From positions 1 to 5,839 of the forward strand of contig CAKKSJ010000508.1 of assembly GCA_919902965.1 (NCBI GenBank): DNA of 5,839 nt. The letters are read 5' to 3'. Shown here piece by piece: positions 1 to 5,839 of the stretch; positions within the stretch are counted from its first letter, which is position 1, and each line of letters begins with the position of its first letter. The position numbers and the translations under genes are program-made. Source of the stretch: Burkholderiales bacterium. GTDB taxonomy: Bacteria; Pseudomonadota; Gammaproteobacteria; Burkholderiales; SG8-39. The notes under the pieces were generated by a model. The model saw only the letters and a list, made by a program, of their open reading frames with translations. It was not told where the DNA came from and did no database searches.

Positions 1-241
1 GCGGGACTAGCTACCGTATCGAGCGCGCCGCGGCTGGCGAGCAACCAAGGGTATTGCCATTGTCGGACCCGGCGGCGCCTGCGGTGCGTCGACCGTAACG
101 CGGTCCGCAGGGCAACTTCGGGGGCTGACCCTGAGTGCCTCACAACTGGTTCGTCTTGGCCGCCACCGGTCACTTGGGACCCACGTGCCTGAGAAATTAT
201 GGGTACCATCTGTAGAAATACTTAAGGTCAAGGGTGTACGC
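1..241. other. Left-edge stretch without a convincing gene
   Basis: No gene here can be supported. One + strand frame is open from base 3 and ends at a TAA at 96-98; its last residues read VLPLSDPAAPAVRRP, which could be the C-terminal tail of a gene entering from the left, but 31 codons are too few to judge. The frame of the next gene is also open upstream from base 11, but offers only a GTG at 185 as a start before the preferred ATG at 242. A reverse-strand open frame (7-243) is most likely a by-product of high GC. Composition falls from GC-rich before about base 180 to mixed after it, so a boundary between core and acquired DNA may lie here. Confidence 0.4.
230..234 (+). promoter_or_regulatory. 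Shine-Dalgarno site deciding the start of the 131-aa gene
   Basis: AAGGG lies 7 bases before the ATG at 242. The alternative GTG at 185, in the same frame, has no purine-rich site at a suitable distance (the bases before it read ACTTGGGACCCAC). This favours the ATG at 242 and a 131-residue product over a 150-residue one. Confidence 0.55.
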
Positions 242-637
242 ATGGATCAAGGTACCCTTTTCCTCGAATATGCACGGCCAATTGTGTGGCCGCCTGTGGC
301 CGCAACGTCTCTTCATAGGATCGTTGATAACGGACACGTTGTAGAGTTCTTGTGCTTCCCTGATGGTCATTTTGCTCTGATCGTTAGTAGTTACAGGGGG
401 CGACTATCTGAGCACCATTTTCAGCGTGTCAGCATTCCGGAGGGCGGAATTGTCAAGATAGCGTTTTCATGGAGTCGGGAAGGTGTGAACGTCGCCGCCG
501 GCGGTGTTCAACTTTCCAGGTTGGGTGAAACGAATCAGGATGTACTGGATTTGAAAGTCAAAGGGCATGTGGAATACATAACTGGGCTTTTGTCGTTTGC
601 GCCCAAGGTACTTGAAAAGGTGTCGCCTGAAGAATAG
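242..637 (+). CDS. Unrecognised 131-aa protein, possibly a beta-sandwich fold
   Basis: I do not recognise this protein. It begins MDQGTLFLEYARPIVWPP and ends KVLEKVSPEE. It has no signal peptide and no membrane segment, so it is probably cytosolic. Alternating hydrophobic residues (VVEFLCFPDGHFALIVSSY; GGIVKIAFSWSREGVNVAAGG) suggest a mostly beta protein. The stretch at about residues 66-85, 'IVKIAFSWSREGVNVAAGG', resembles the strand-turn-strand signature of concanavalin/LamG-like domains (x-aftW-dGv-lyvnG); this is a weak pattern match, not an assignment. The ATG start is supported by AAGGG seven bases upstream; an in-frame GTG at 185 would add 19 residues. GC is about 42-53% per 60-base line, against above 65% in hrpA, and codons are accordingly AT-richer, which suggests horizontal acquisition. 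It ends 73 bases before the antitoxin gene on the same strand. It does not look like a HigB/RelE toxin. Confidence 0.65.
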   Translation: MDQGTLFLEYARPIVWPPVAATSLHRIVDNGHVVEFLCFPDGHFALIVSSYRGRLSEHHFQRVSIPEGGIVKIAFSWSREGVNVAAGGVQLSRLGETNQDVLDLKVKGHVEYITGLLSFAPKVLEKVSPEE

Positions 638-696
638 TTCTTCCTGATGACGCTGGTCGATATTTCTCAAAAGATTAACACTGCATCGCGATCACT

Positions 697-702
697 AAGG
701 AA
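697..702 (+). promoter_or_regulatory. Shine-Dalgarno site of the HigA gene
   Basis: AAGGAA lies 8 bases before the ATG at 711. It fixes the start of the antitoxin at MTRIYNPPHPGE, which agrees with where HigA-family proteins normally begin, and argues against the overlapping frame that opens at 647. Confidence 0.6.
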
Positions 703-710
703 CATTCGAA

Positions 711-1019
711 ATGACGCGAATTTACAACCCGCCTCACCCAGGCGAAACCTTGCGCGAGGATGTATTGCCTGCGCTGGGTCTGACCGTGACCGATGCCGCC
801 GCGCAATTGGGGGTGACCCGCGCGGCGCTGTCTCGCGTGCTCAACGGCCGCGCCGCTATCTCGCCGAAAATGGCGCTACGCCTGGAGGGCTGGCTGGGTG
901 TGAAGAACGGCGGGCGCGCCGACCTGTGGATTGCGCAGCAGGCCAGCTATGACCTGTGGCAAGCCCGAAAAGCTGGCGCACCGAAGGTAAAACGCGCCTC
1001 TGCATTGCGCGCCGCCTGA
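711..1019 (+). CDS. HigA-family antitoxin (XRE-type HTH), without partner toxin
   Basis: A 102-residue DNA-binding protein of the HigA antidote family (the VapI/HigA branch of the XRE helix-turn-helix regulators). The family signature is clear: HPGETLRE at residues 9-16, the helix-turn-helix at about 27-46 (TDAAAQLGVTRAALSRVLNG), then ISPKMALRLEGWLGV and the C-terminal LWIAQQASYDLWQARKAG. HigA proteins normally bind and neutralise the HigB mRNA interferase and repress their shared promoter. In the usual order higB lies just upstream of higA. Here the upstream gene is not HigB-like and the 73-base gap is too short to hold one; downstream comes hrpA. The gene is therefore an orphan antitoxin in this window, perhaps a leftover of a lost pair, a trans-acting antitoxin, or a plain regulator. 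Its GC is high, unlike the gene before it. Length and both ends are normal for the family, so it looks intact. Confidence 0.88.
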   Translation: MTRIYNPPHPGETLREDVLPALGLTVTDAAAQLGVTRAALSRVLNGRAAISPKMALRLEGWLGVKNGGRADLWIAQQASYDLWQARKAGAPKVKRASALRAA

Positions 1020-1020
1020 C

Positions 1021-1054
1021 TGCTTCAAGCGGCGGCACCCCGGGTGTTGAAGCA
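1021..1054 (+). terminator. Inverted repeat after higA, possible weak terminator
   Basis: TGCTTCAA (1021-1028) is perfectly repeated in inverted form as TTGAAGCA (1047-1054), starting two bases after the higA stop codon. Inside it, CACC (1036-1039) can pair with GGTG (1043-1046), stacking directly on the right arm and leaving a 7-base bulge on the left arm. No T-run follows, so it lacks the hallmark of an intrinsic terminator. It could instead be an RNA-stabilising stem at the 3' end of the antitoxin mRNA or a binding site. Confidence 0.35.
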
Positions 1055-1083
1055 CCATGCTCGGGCCGCGTTTCCAGAGCCAG

Positions 1084-1089
1084 TAGAAT
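1084..1089 (+). promoter_or_regulatory. Possible -10 box overlapping the hrpA start
   Basis: TAGAAT matches the sigma70 -10 consensus at five of six positions and overlaps the hrpA ATG (1088). No good -35 hexamer sits 16-18 bases upstream (the bases there are around TCGGGC). If it is used, transcription would begin near 1096-1097, which coincides with an in-frame GTG at 1097 and would give a nearly leaderless mRNA. The match may be chance. Confidence 0.22.
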
Positions 1090-4000
1090 GCGCGGGGTGA
1101 AACCCGAGCAAAGCAACAGCAGGCGCAGGCATCCGCAGCAAGGCCGCTACTCCGCAGCCGAGATCGAGCAGCGCCGCGCCGCGCTGCCGAAGATCGAGTA
1201 TCCGGAAGAACTGCCGGTCAGCGCGCGCCGCGCCGACATCGCGCGCGCGATCGCCGAGCACCAGGTGGTCATCGTCTGCGGCGAAACCGGTTCGGGCAAG
1301 ACCACGCAACTGCCGAAGATCCTGCTCGAGCTCGGCCGCGGCATCGCCGGCCTCATCGGCCACACGCAGCCGCGGCGCATTGCCGCACGCGCCACGGCCG
1401 CGCGCATCGCGCAGGAGTTGAAGACCGAACCCGGCGGCGTGGTCGGCTACAAAATCCGCTTCAACGACAAGACCAGCCCGCGTTCCTATATCAAACTCAT
1501 GACCGACGGCATCCTGCTTGCCGAGACCCAGGGTGACCGCGAGCTGCGCCAGTACGACGCGATTATCATCGACGAGGCGCACGAGCGCAGCCTGAATATC
1601 GATTTCCTGCTCGGCTACCTGAAGCAGTTGCTGCCGCGGCGGCCCGATCTGAAGCTGGTCGTAACTTCCGCAAGCATAGATGCGGAGCGCTTCTCCAGGC
1701 ATTTCAACGCTGCACCGGTAATCGAGGTGTCCGGCCGGCTGTACCCGGTGGAGGTCCGCTACCGGCCTCCGGCGGAGAAGAAAGCGAGCGCCGCCGCGCG
1801 CAGCGCGGGCCTAAAGGAGGCGCAAGACCCGGTTGAGGCCATCGTCGACGCCGTGGACGAAGCCGCGCGCTGCGGTCCCGGCGACGTGCTGGTGTTCCTG
1901 CCGGGCGAACGCGAGATCCGCGAGACCGCCGAGGCGCTGCGCAAACACCACCCGCCGCACACTGAAATTCTGCCGCTGTACGCACGCCTCTCGGCGGCGG
2001 AGCAGGAGCGCGTGTTCAAACCGCACACGGGCCGGCGCATCGTGCTAGCCACCAATGTCGCCGAAACCTCGCTCACCGTGCCCGGCATACGCTATGTGGT
2101 CGATCCGGGCGAGGCGCGCATCAAGCGCTACAGCTACCGCAGCAAAGTCGAGCAACTACAGGTGGAAAACATCTCCCGGGCAAGCGCCAACCAGCGCGCC
2201 GGGCGCTGCGGCCGCGTGGCGAGCGGCGTGTGCATACGCCTGTATGGCGAGGACGACTACCAGGGGAGGCCGGCCTACACCGAGCCCGAACTGCTGCGCT
2301 CTTCGCTGGCCGGCGTGATCCTGCGCATGAAGTCGCTGCATCTAGGCGAGGTGGAGCGTTTCCCGTTTCTGGACGCGCCGCTGCCCAAGGCAATCAGCGA
2401 CGGCTACGGCCTGCTCAGCGAACTGGGCGCGGTGGACGAGTCGAACGAGCTGACCGAAATCGGCAGGCAGCTCGCACGCCTGCCGCTCGACCCCTGCATC
2501 GCGCGCATGATCCTCGCGGCGAAACAGGAGGGCAGCCTGGCGGAGGTGCTGATCATCGCGGCCGCGCTGTCCCTGCAGGATCCGCGCGAACGGCCGCTGG
2601 AGCGCGCCGGCGCGGCCGACGCAGCGCAACTCAGGTTCGACGACGACAAATCCGATTTCCTCGCCTTTCTCAAGCTGTGGAAGTTCTATCAGGAGGCGCT
2701 GGCGCACAAGAAATCGAATCGCAAGCTGGCCGGGTTGTGCCGCGAAAACTTTCTCTCCTACAACCGCATGCGCGAGTGGCTGGACATCCACAGCCAGCTG
2801 CATACCTTCGTCGCAGAGCTCGGCTGGAAGCCCTCCGGGAAGGAGGCGACTTACGCGCAGATTCATCGCGCCCTGCTGGCCGGCCTCCTCGGCAACGTCG
2901 GCTGCAAGTCCGAGGACAGCGAGCATTACCTCGGCGCGCGCGGCATCAAGTTCCTGATCCATCCGGGATCGGGCGTGGGCAAGAAAGCCGGGCGCTGGAT
3001 CATGGCGGCGGAAATCACGGAAACGACGCGCCTGTACGCGCGCTGTATCGCCCGCATCGAGCCGGCGTGGCTGGAGGACATCGGCGCACATTTGGTCAAG
3101 CGCCACCAGTACGAGCCGCACTGGGAAAAGAAGCCCGCGCGCGTCGCGGCGTTCGAGCGCGCGACCCTGTACGGCATCCTGCTCTATGCGCAGCGGCGCA
3201 TTCACTACGGTCCGCTGGATCCGGTCGAATCGCGCAGGATATTCATCCGCCAGGCGCTGGTCGAGGGCGAATACGAGACACGCGCGGCGTTTTTCCAGCA
3301 CAACCGCAAGCTGATTCGCGACATCGAGACCCTCGAACACAAATCGCGCCGCCCCGACGTGCTGGTCGATGAACAACTGATTTACGCTTTTTACGACAGC
3401 CTGATTCCCGCGGGCCTGCACAACGGCGCCGCGTTCGAGCACTGGCGCCGCGACGCCGAGGCCGCGCACGCGCAGTTGCTCTACCTCAAGCGCGCGGACC
3501 TGATGCGCCACCAGGCCGCAGGCATCACCACCGCGCAGTTTCCGCACCAGCTCGAAATCGGCGCGCGCAGTTATGCGCTCGAATACCTGCACGACCCGGG
3601 CAATGCGCGCGACGGCCTCACGCTCACTGTACCGCTGATCGCGCTCAATCAGCTCTCCGCCACGCCCTGCGACTGGCTGGTGCCGGGCCTGCTGAAAGAA
3701 AAGGTGGCGCTGCTGGCGAAGACGCTGCCGCAGAAAATCCGCCACAAGCTCGGGCCGCTGCCGGAGTTCGCCGAAGCTTTCGCCGCCGCGATGGCGTCTG
3801 CCGAGCCGCAGCGCAAGGACGAGGTCGCGCTCACCGAGGCCGTGGCGCGCTATGCGCGCGAGGCGCTCAACCTGGTGCTGCCGCTGGATGGTTTCCGGCC
3901 GGAATTGCTGCCCGCGCATTTGAGCATGAACTTTCTGGTGGTGGACGAGCACGGCCGGCAACTCGCGCAGGGCCGCAATCTGGCACAGCTGCGCGCCGAA

Positions 4001-4909
4001 CTCGGCGCACAGGCGGGGGAACAGTTCAGCGCCATCGCCCAGCCCAAAGCCGCTTTGTCGGGAATCACCTCCTGGAATTTCGGCGCGTTGCAGGAGATCA
4101 TGGAGATACGCCAGGGCGCGCAGACGCTGATCGGCTATCCGGCGCTCATCGATCGCGGCGACAGCGTGGACCTGGAAGTGCTGGATGCGCCGCACAAGGC
4201 GCGCGCGCTGCATCGCGACGGCCTGCGGCGGCTGTTCATGCTGCAACTGAAGGAGCAGGCCAGGTACCTGGAGAAGAATCTCCCCGGGCTGCGCGACATG
4301 GGCATGCAGTTCCTGGCCTTCGGGGATGCCGCCTCGCTCAAGGAGCAGCTGCTGTGCGTGACGTTTGATCGCGCCTGCATGGCGGAACCGCTGCCGACCA
4401 TGCAGGCGGAATTCCTGCGGCGCTGCGAAGAGGGCAAAACGCGGCTGTCGCTGCTCGCCCAGGAAATCTGCCGCCTGGTGGGCGCCATACTCGCCGAGCA
4501 TCAGGCGCTGCAAAAGAAACTGCAGGGGCTGAAGAATTTTCCGCAGGCCGCGCGCGAAATCGAGGAACAGCTCGCGCGGCTGCTGCCGAAGAACTTTGTC
4601 GCCGCGACAGCGTGGGAGCGCCTGCAGCAGGTTCCGCGCTATCTCAAGGCGGTGGCGCTGCGCCTGGACAAGCTGCGCGCCGACCCTGCGCGCGATGCGC
4701 GCTGCGGCGCCGAGTTCAATCCGCTTTGGCAGATGTGGCAGCGCGAAGACCTGAAGCAGCGCAAGCAGGGCGTGGACGATGCGCAACTGGAGCAGTTCCG
4801 CTGGCTGCTGGAGGAGCTGCGCGTGTCGCTCTACGCGCAGGAATTGCGCACCCCGGTGCCGGTGTCGGTGAAGCGGCTGCAGAAAATGTGGCAAGCTATG
4901 CAAAGATGA
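1088..4909 (+). CDS. hrpA: ATP-dependent RNA helicase HrpA (DEAH box)
   Basis: A 1273-residue DEAH-box RNA helicase of superfamily 2, matching E. coli HrpA (about 1300 aa) along its whole length. It uses ATP to remodel RNA; E. coli HrpA is linked to rescue of stalled, collided ribosomes and to mRNA processing. Domains: RecA1 with Walker A GETGSGKTT (65-73), motif Ia HTQPRRIAAR (92-101) and DEAH (162-165); motif III reads SAS (194-196) where SAT is usual; RecA2 with VLVFLPGERE (267-276), ATNVAETSLTVPG (321-333) and QRAGRCGR (369-376); a winged-helix/HA2 region from about 430; an OB-like fold near 590-690; and the long HrpA-specific C-terminal domain (DUF3418) from about 690, ending EELRVSLYAQELRTPVPVSVKRLQKMW. 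The start at ATG 1088 avoids overlap with higA and puts the conserved IEYPEELPVS block near residue 38, though no clear Shine-Dalgarno site precedes it; the frame is open back to GTG/ATG codons inside higA, and GTG 1097 is an alternative. A cytoplasmic protein. Confidence 0.97.
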   Translation: MRGVKPEQSNSRRRHPQQGRYSAAEIEQRRAALPKIEYPEELPVSARRADIARAIAEHQVVIVCGETGSGKTTQLPKILLELGRGIAGLIGHTQPRRIAARATAARIAQELKTEPGGVVGYKIRFNDKTSPRSYIKLMTDGILLAETQGDRELRQYDAIIIDEAHERSLNIDFLLGYLKQLLPRRPDLKLVVTSASIDAERFSRHFNAAPVIEVSGRLYPVEVRYRPPAEKKASAAARSAGLKEAQDPVEAIVDAVDEAARCGPGDVLVFLPGEREIRETAEALRKHHPPHTEILPLYARLSAAEQERVFKPHTGRRIVLATNVAETSLTVPGIRYVVDPGEARIKRYSYRSKVEQLQVENISRASANQRAGRCGRVASGVCIRLYGEDDYQGRPAYTEPELLRSSLAGVILRMKSLHLGEVERFPFLDAPLPKAISDGYGLLSELGAVDESNELTEIGRQLARLPLDPCIARMILAAKQEGSLAEVLIIAAALSLQDPRERPLERAGAADAAQLRFDDDKSDFLAFLKLWKFYQEALAHKKSNRKLAGLCRENFLSYNRMREWLDIHSQLHTFVAELGWKPSGKEATYAQIHRALLAGLLGNVGCKSEDSEHYLGARGIKFLIHPGSGVGKKAGRWIMAAEITETTRLYARCIARIEPAWLEDIGAHLVKRHQYEPHWEKKPARVAAFERATLYGILLYAQRRIHYGPLDPVESRRIFIRQALVEGEYETRAAFFQHNRKLIRDIETLEHKSRRPDVLVDEQLIYAFYDSLIPAGLHNGAAFEHWRRDAEAAHAQLLYLKRADLMRHQAAGITTAQFPHQLEIGARSYALEYLHDPGNARDGLTLTVPLIALNQLSATPCDWLVPGLLKEKVALLAKTLPQKIRHKLGPLPEFAEAFAAAMASAEPQRKDEVALTEAVARYAREALNLVLPLDGFRPELLPAHLSMNFLVVDEHGRQLAQGRNLAQLRAELGAQAGEQFSAIAQPKAALSGITSWNFGALQEIMEIRQGAQTLIGYPALIDRGDSVDLEVLDAPHKARALHRDGLRRLFMLQLKEQARYLEKNLPGLRDMGMQFLAFGDAASLKEQLLCVTFDRACMAEPLPTMQAEFLRRCEEGKTRLSLLAQEICRLVGAILAEHQALQKKLQGLKNFPQAAREIEEQLARLLPKNFVAATAWERLQQVPRYLKAVALRLDKLRADPARDARCGAEFNPLWQMWQREDLKQRKQGVDDAQLEQFRWLLEELRVSLYAQELRTPVPVSVKRLQKMWQAMQR

Positions 4910-4939
4910 GACAGGCGTCCGCGGGAACCAGGCCGGAGC

Positions 4940-4945
4940 AGGGGA
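4940..4945 (+). promoter_or_regulatory. Shine-Dalgarno site supporting a GTG start for the EI24 protein
   Basis: AGGGGA lies 7 bases before the GTG at 4953. It supports this non-ATG start; the first in-frame ATG (5010) would fall at residue 20, at the edge of the first membrane segment, and would remove the conserved N-terminal helix. Confidence 0.6.
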
Positions 4946-4952
4946 AGACGGA

Positions 4953-5687
4953 GTGAGCGAAATCACCAAGGCATTGATCAAGGCGTTCGCCAGCCTGCTG
5001 CATCCGCGCATGTTGTTGCTGATGCTCTGGCCGGTGGCCATTGCCCTGGTGCTGTGGCTGGGGCTGGCGTTCGCATTCTGGTCCGAGGCGGCGGCCTGGC
5101 TGCAGTCGCAGTTCGAGCGCTCGGCGCTGATCGAATGGGCCATCGGTGTCTGGCCGCTGACGCTCGTCGCAAGCCATCTCGCCTGGGTGCTGCTCGTCCT
5201 GCTGTTTGTGCCGCTGGTGCTGATCACGGCAGTGCTGATTATCGGCGTGTTCTCCATGCCGGCGATGGTCGCGCACCTGGCCGGGCGCAGTTATCCCAGG
5301 CTCGAGTTGCGCAGCGGCGGCACTTTTGCCGGCAGCGTCTGGAACAGCGTGGCCGCGCTCGCCTGGCTGGCGCTGCTGGTGCTGCTGTCGCTGCCTTTGT
5401 GGTTGGTCCCGCTGTTATGGCCGGTGTTGCCCGTCCTGCTGTTCGCCTATCTCAACCAGCGCGTGTTTCGTTACGATGCACTGGCCGAGCACGCCAGCGC
5501 CTGGGAAATGCAAACGCTCATCCGGCGCCACCGCCGGGAACTGTTTTTGCTGGGTGTCGCGCTGGCGCTGATCGGCATGATTCCGGTACTGGGATTTTTC
5601 ACGCCGGTGTACGCGGGCCTGGCCTACATCCACTACTGCCTGGCGCGCCTGGCGCAACTGCGCGACGAAGCCGTCGCGACTCAATAG
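4953..5687 (+). CDS. EI24 domain-containing (CysZ-like) inner-membrane protein
   Basis: A 244-residue integral membrane protein with the look of the EI24/CysZ family (Pfam EI24). CysZ itself (about 250 aa) is a sulfate permease; this branch in betaproteobacteria has no proven substrate, so transport of sulfate is not claimed. Hydrophobic segments lie at about residues 21-43, 70-100, 133-167 (long, perhaps a helical hairpin) and 196-228. Between the last two is a polar stretch, AYLNQRVFRYDALAEHAS (165-182), that I recognise as a conserved feature of these proteins. There is no cleavable signal peptide; the N-terminus MSEITKALIKAFASLLHPRM looks like an amphipathic helix running into the first membrane segment. 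The gene starts with GTG, backed by AGGGGA seven bases before. It begins 43 bases after hrpA with no terminator between, so the two may share a transcript. Composition matches hrpA. No sulfate-assimilation gene is visible nearby. Confidence 0.85.
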   Translation: MSEITKALIKAFASLLHPRMLLLMLWPVAIALVLWLGLAFAFWSEAAAWLQSQFERSALIEWAIGVWPLTLVASHLAWVLLVLLFVPLVLITAVLIIGVFSMPAMVAHLAGRSYPRLELRSGGTFAGSVWNSVAALAWLALLVLLSLPLWLVPLLWPVLPVLLFAYLNQRVFRYDALAEHASAWEMQTLIRRHRRELFLLGVALALIGMIPVLGFFTPVYAGLAYIHYCLARLAQLRDEAVATQ

Positions 5688-5839
5688 TCTCTCATCAGTC
5701 AAGAGTTGACGGAAATGGCACAGATTTCGATAAATAGCGACGCTGCATCCGCGGGGGGATATACGCCCCGAAGGAAGTCCTCCTGGAGCTAATCATTACC
5801 CACAATTTTTGCTTGTTTGGATTTGCGTGATTTATCTGA
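5688..5839. other. Right-edge intergenic region
   Basis: No gene can be supported in these 152 bases, and they are AT-richer than the two genes before them, especially after 5790. No intrinsic terminator with a stem and T-run follows the EI24 gene. A short GC stem is possible: CGGGG (5752-5756) with CCCCG (5766-5770). The T-run at 5806-5810 has no stem in front of it. A frame from a TTG at 5809 runs open to the edge but covers only ten hydrophobic codons and is probably chance. Confidence 0.5.
5706..5734 (+). promoter_or_regulatory. Candidate sigma70 promoter pointing out of the right edge
   Basis: A -35 hexamer TTGACG (5706-5711, five of six consensus positions) is followed after a 17-base spacer by GATAAA (5729-5734, four of six to TATAAT). 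Transcription would begin near 5741 and run toward the right edge, giving a leader of about 100 bases or more with a possible small GC stem (5752-5770). It sits 19 bases after the EI24 stop, where a promoter for the next gene would be expected. Sequence match only. Confidence 0.42.

Noticed and set aside
685..692. Palindrome ATCGCGAT upstream of higA as an autoregulatory operator
   Set aside because: An 8-bp perfect palindrome is too common by chance to call, and no second copy or larger symmetric site is seen around it.
647..952. Forward frame overlapping higA, starting ATG 647
   Set aside because: It has no good ribosome binding site, overlaps the well-supported HigA frame, and becomes Arg/Ala-rich as soon as it enters higA. 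It does not match a HigB C-terminus.
956..1087. N-terminal extension of hrpA from ATG 956
   Set aside because: It would overlap higA by 64 bases, and the added residues (up to SRVSRASR) resemble nothing in HrpA proteins. ATG 1088 gives a length normal for the family.
2230..3372. Forward open frame of 380 codons in another frame inside hrpA
   Set aside because: It is Arg/Gly/Ala-rich with no recognisable motif and is fully contained in hrpA, whose frame carries continuous family-specific conservation.
2342..5257. Reverse-strand open frame of 971 codons opposite hrpA and the start of the EI24 gene
   Set aside because: Its product is a low-complexity Arg/Gln/Leu/Ala-rich sequence with no domain, and it lies opposite strongly conserved hrpA coding sequence. 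Long antisense frames are expected in GC-rich genes.
5752..5770. CGGGG/CCCCG stem as a terminator for the EI24 gene
   Set aside because: Only five pairs with a 9-base loop, and it is followed by AAGGAAG rather than a T-run.

Overview
The window looks like a GC-rich proteobacterial chromosome, most likely a betaproteobacterium. That placement is an inference from the strong GC bias of the coding sequences and from two genes: a full-length proteobacterial-type HrpA helicase and an EI24/CysZ-like membrane protein of a kind I associate with betaproteobacteria. No 16S rRNA or other taxonomic marker is present.

Layout, left to right, all convincing genes on the + strand. Bases 1-241 hold no convincing gene, at most the tail of a gene entering from the left. 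A 131-residue unrecognised protein (242-637) has clearly lower GC (about 42-53% per line sampled) than the rest and may be an acquired gene. A HigA-family antitoxin (711-1019) follows with no recognisable HigB toxin next to it. A 68-base gap with an 8-bp inverted repeat leads into hrpA (1088-4909), a complete DEAH-box RNA helicase of 1273 residues that fills two thirds of the window. A short 43-base gap separates it from an EI24-domain membrane protein (4953-5687). The last 152 bases are intergenic, with a plausible sigma70-type promoter pointing out of the right edge.

The left third (1-1019) reads as a small accessory patch: a low-GC orphan gene and an orphan antitoxin. The right part (1088-5687) is ordinary core genome. 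HrpA is a cytoplasmic RNA helicase linked to translation quality control, and the EI24 protein sits in the inner membrane. They may be co-transcribed, but nothing in the sequence ties their functions together. I found no CRISPR array, tRNA, rRNA, transposase or clearly new multi-gene system. The points most worth checking are the SAS (instead of SAT) helicase motif III in HrpA, the solitary HigA, and the unrecognised low-GC gene.
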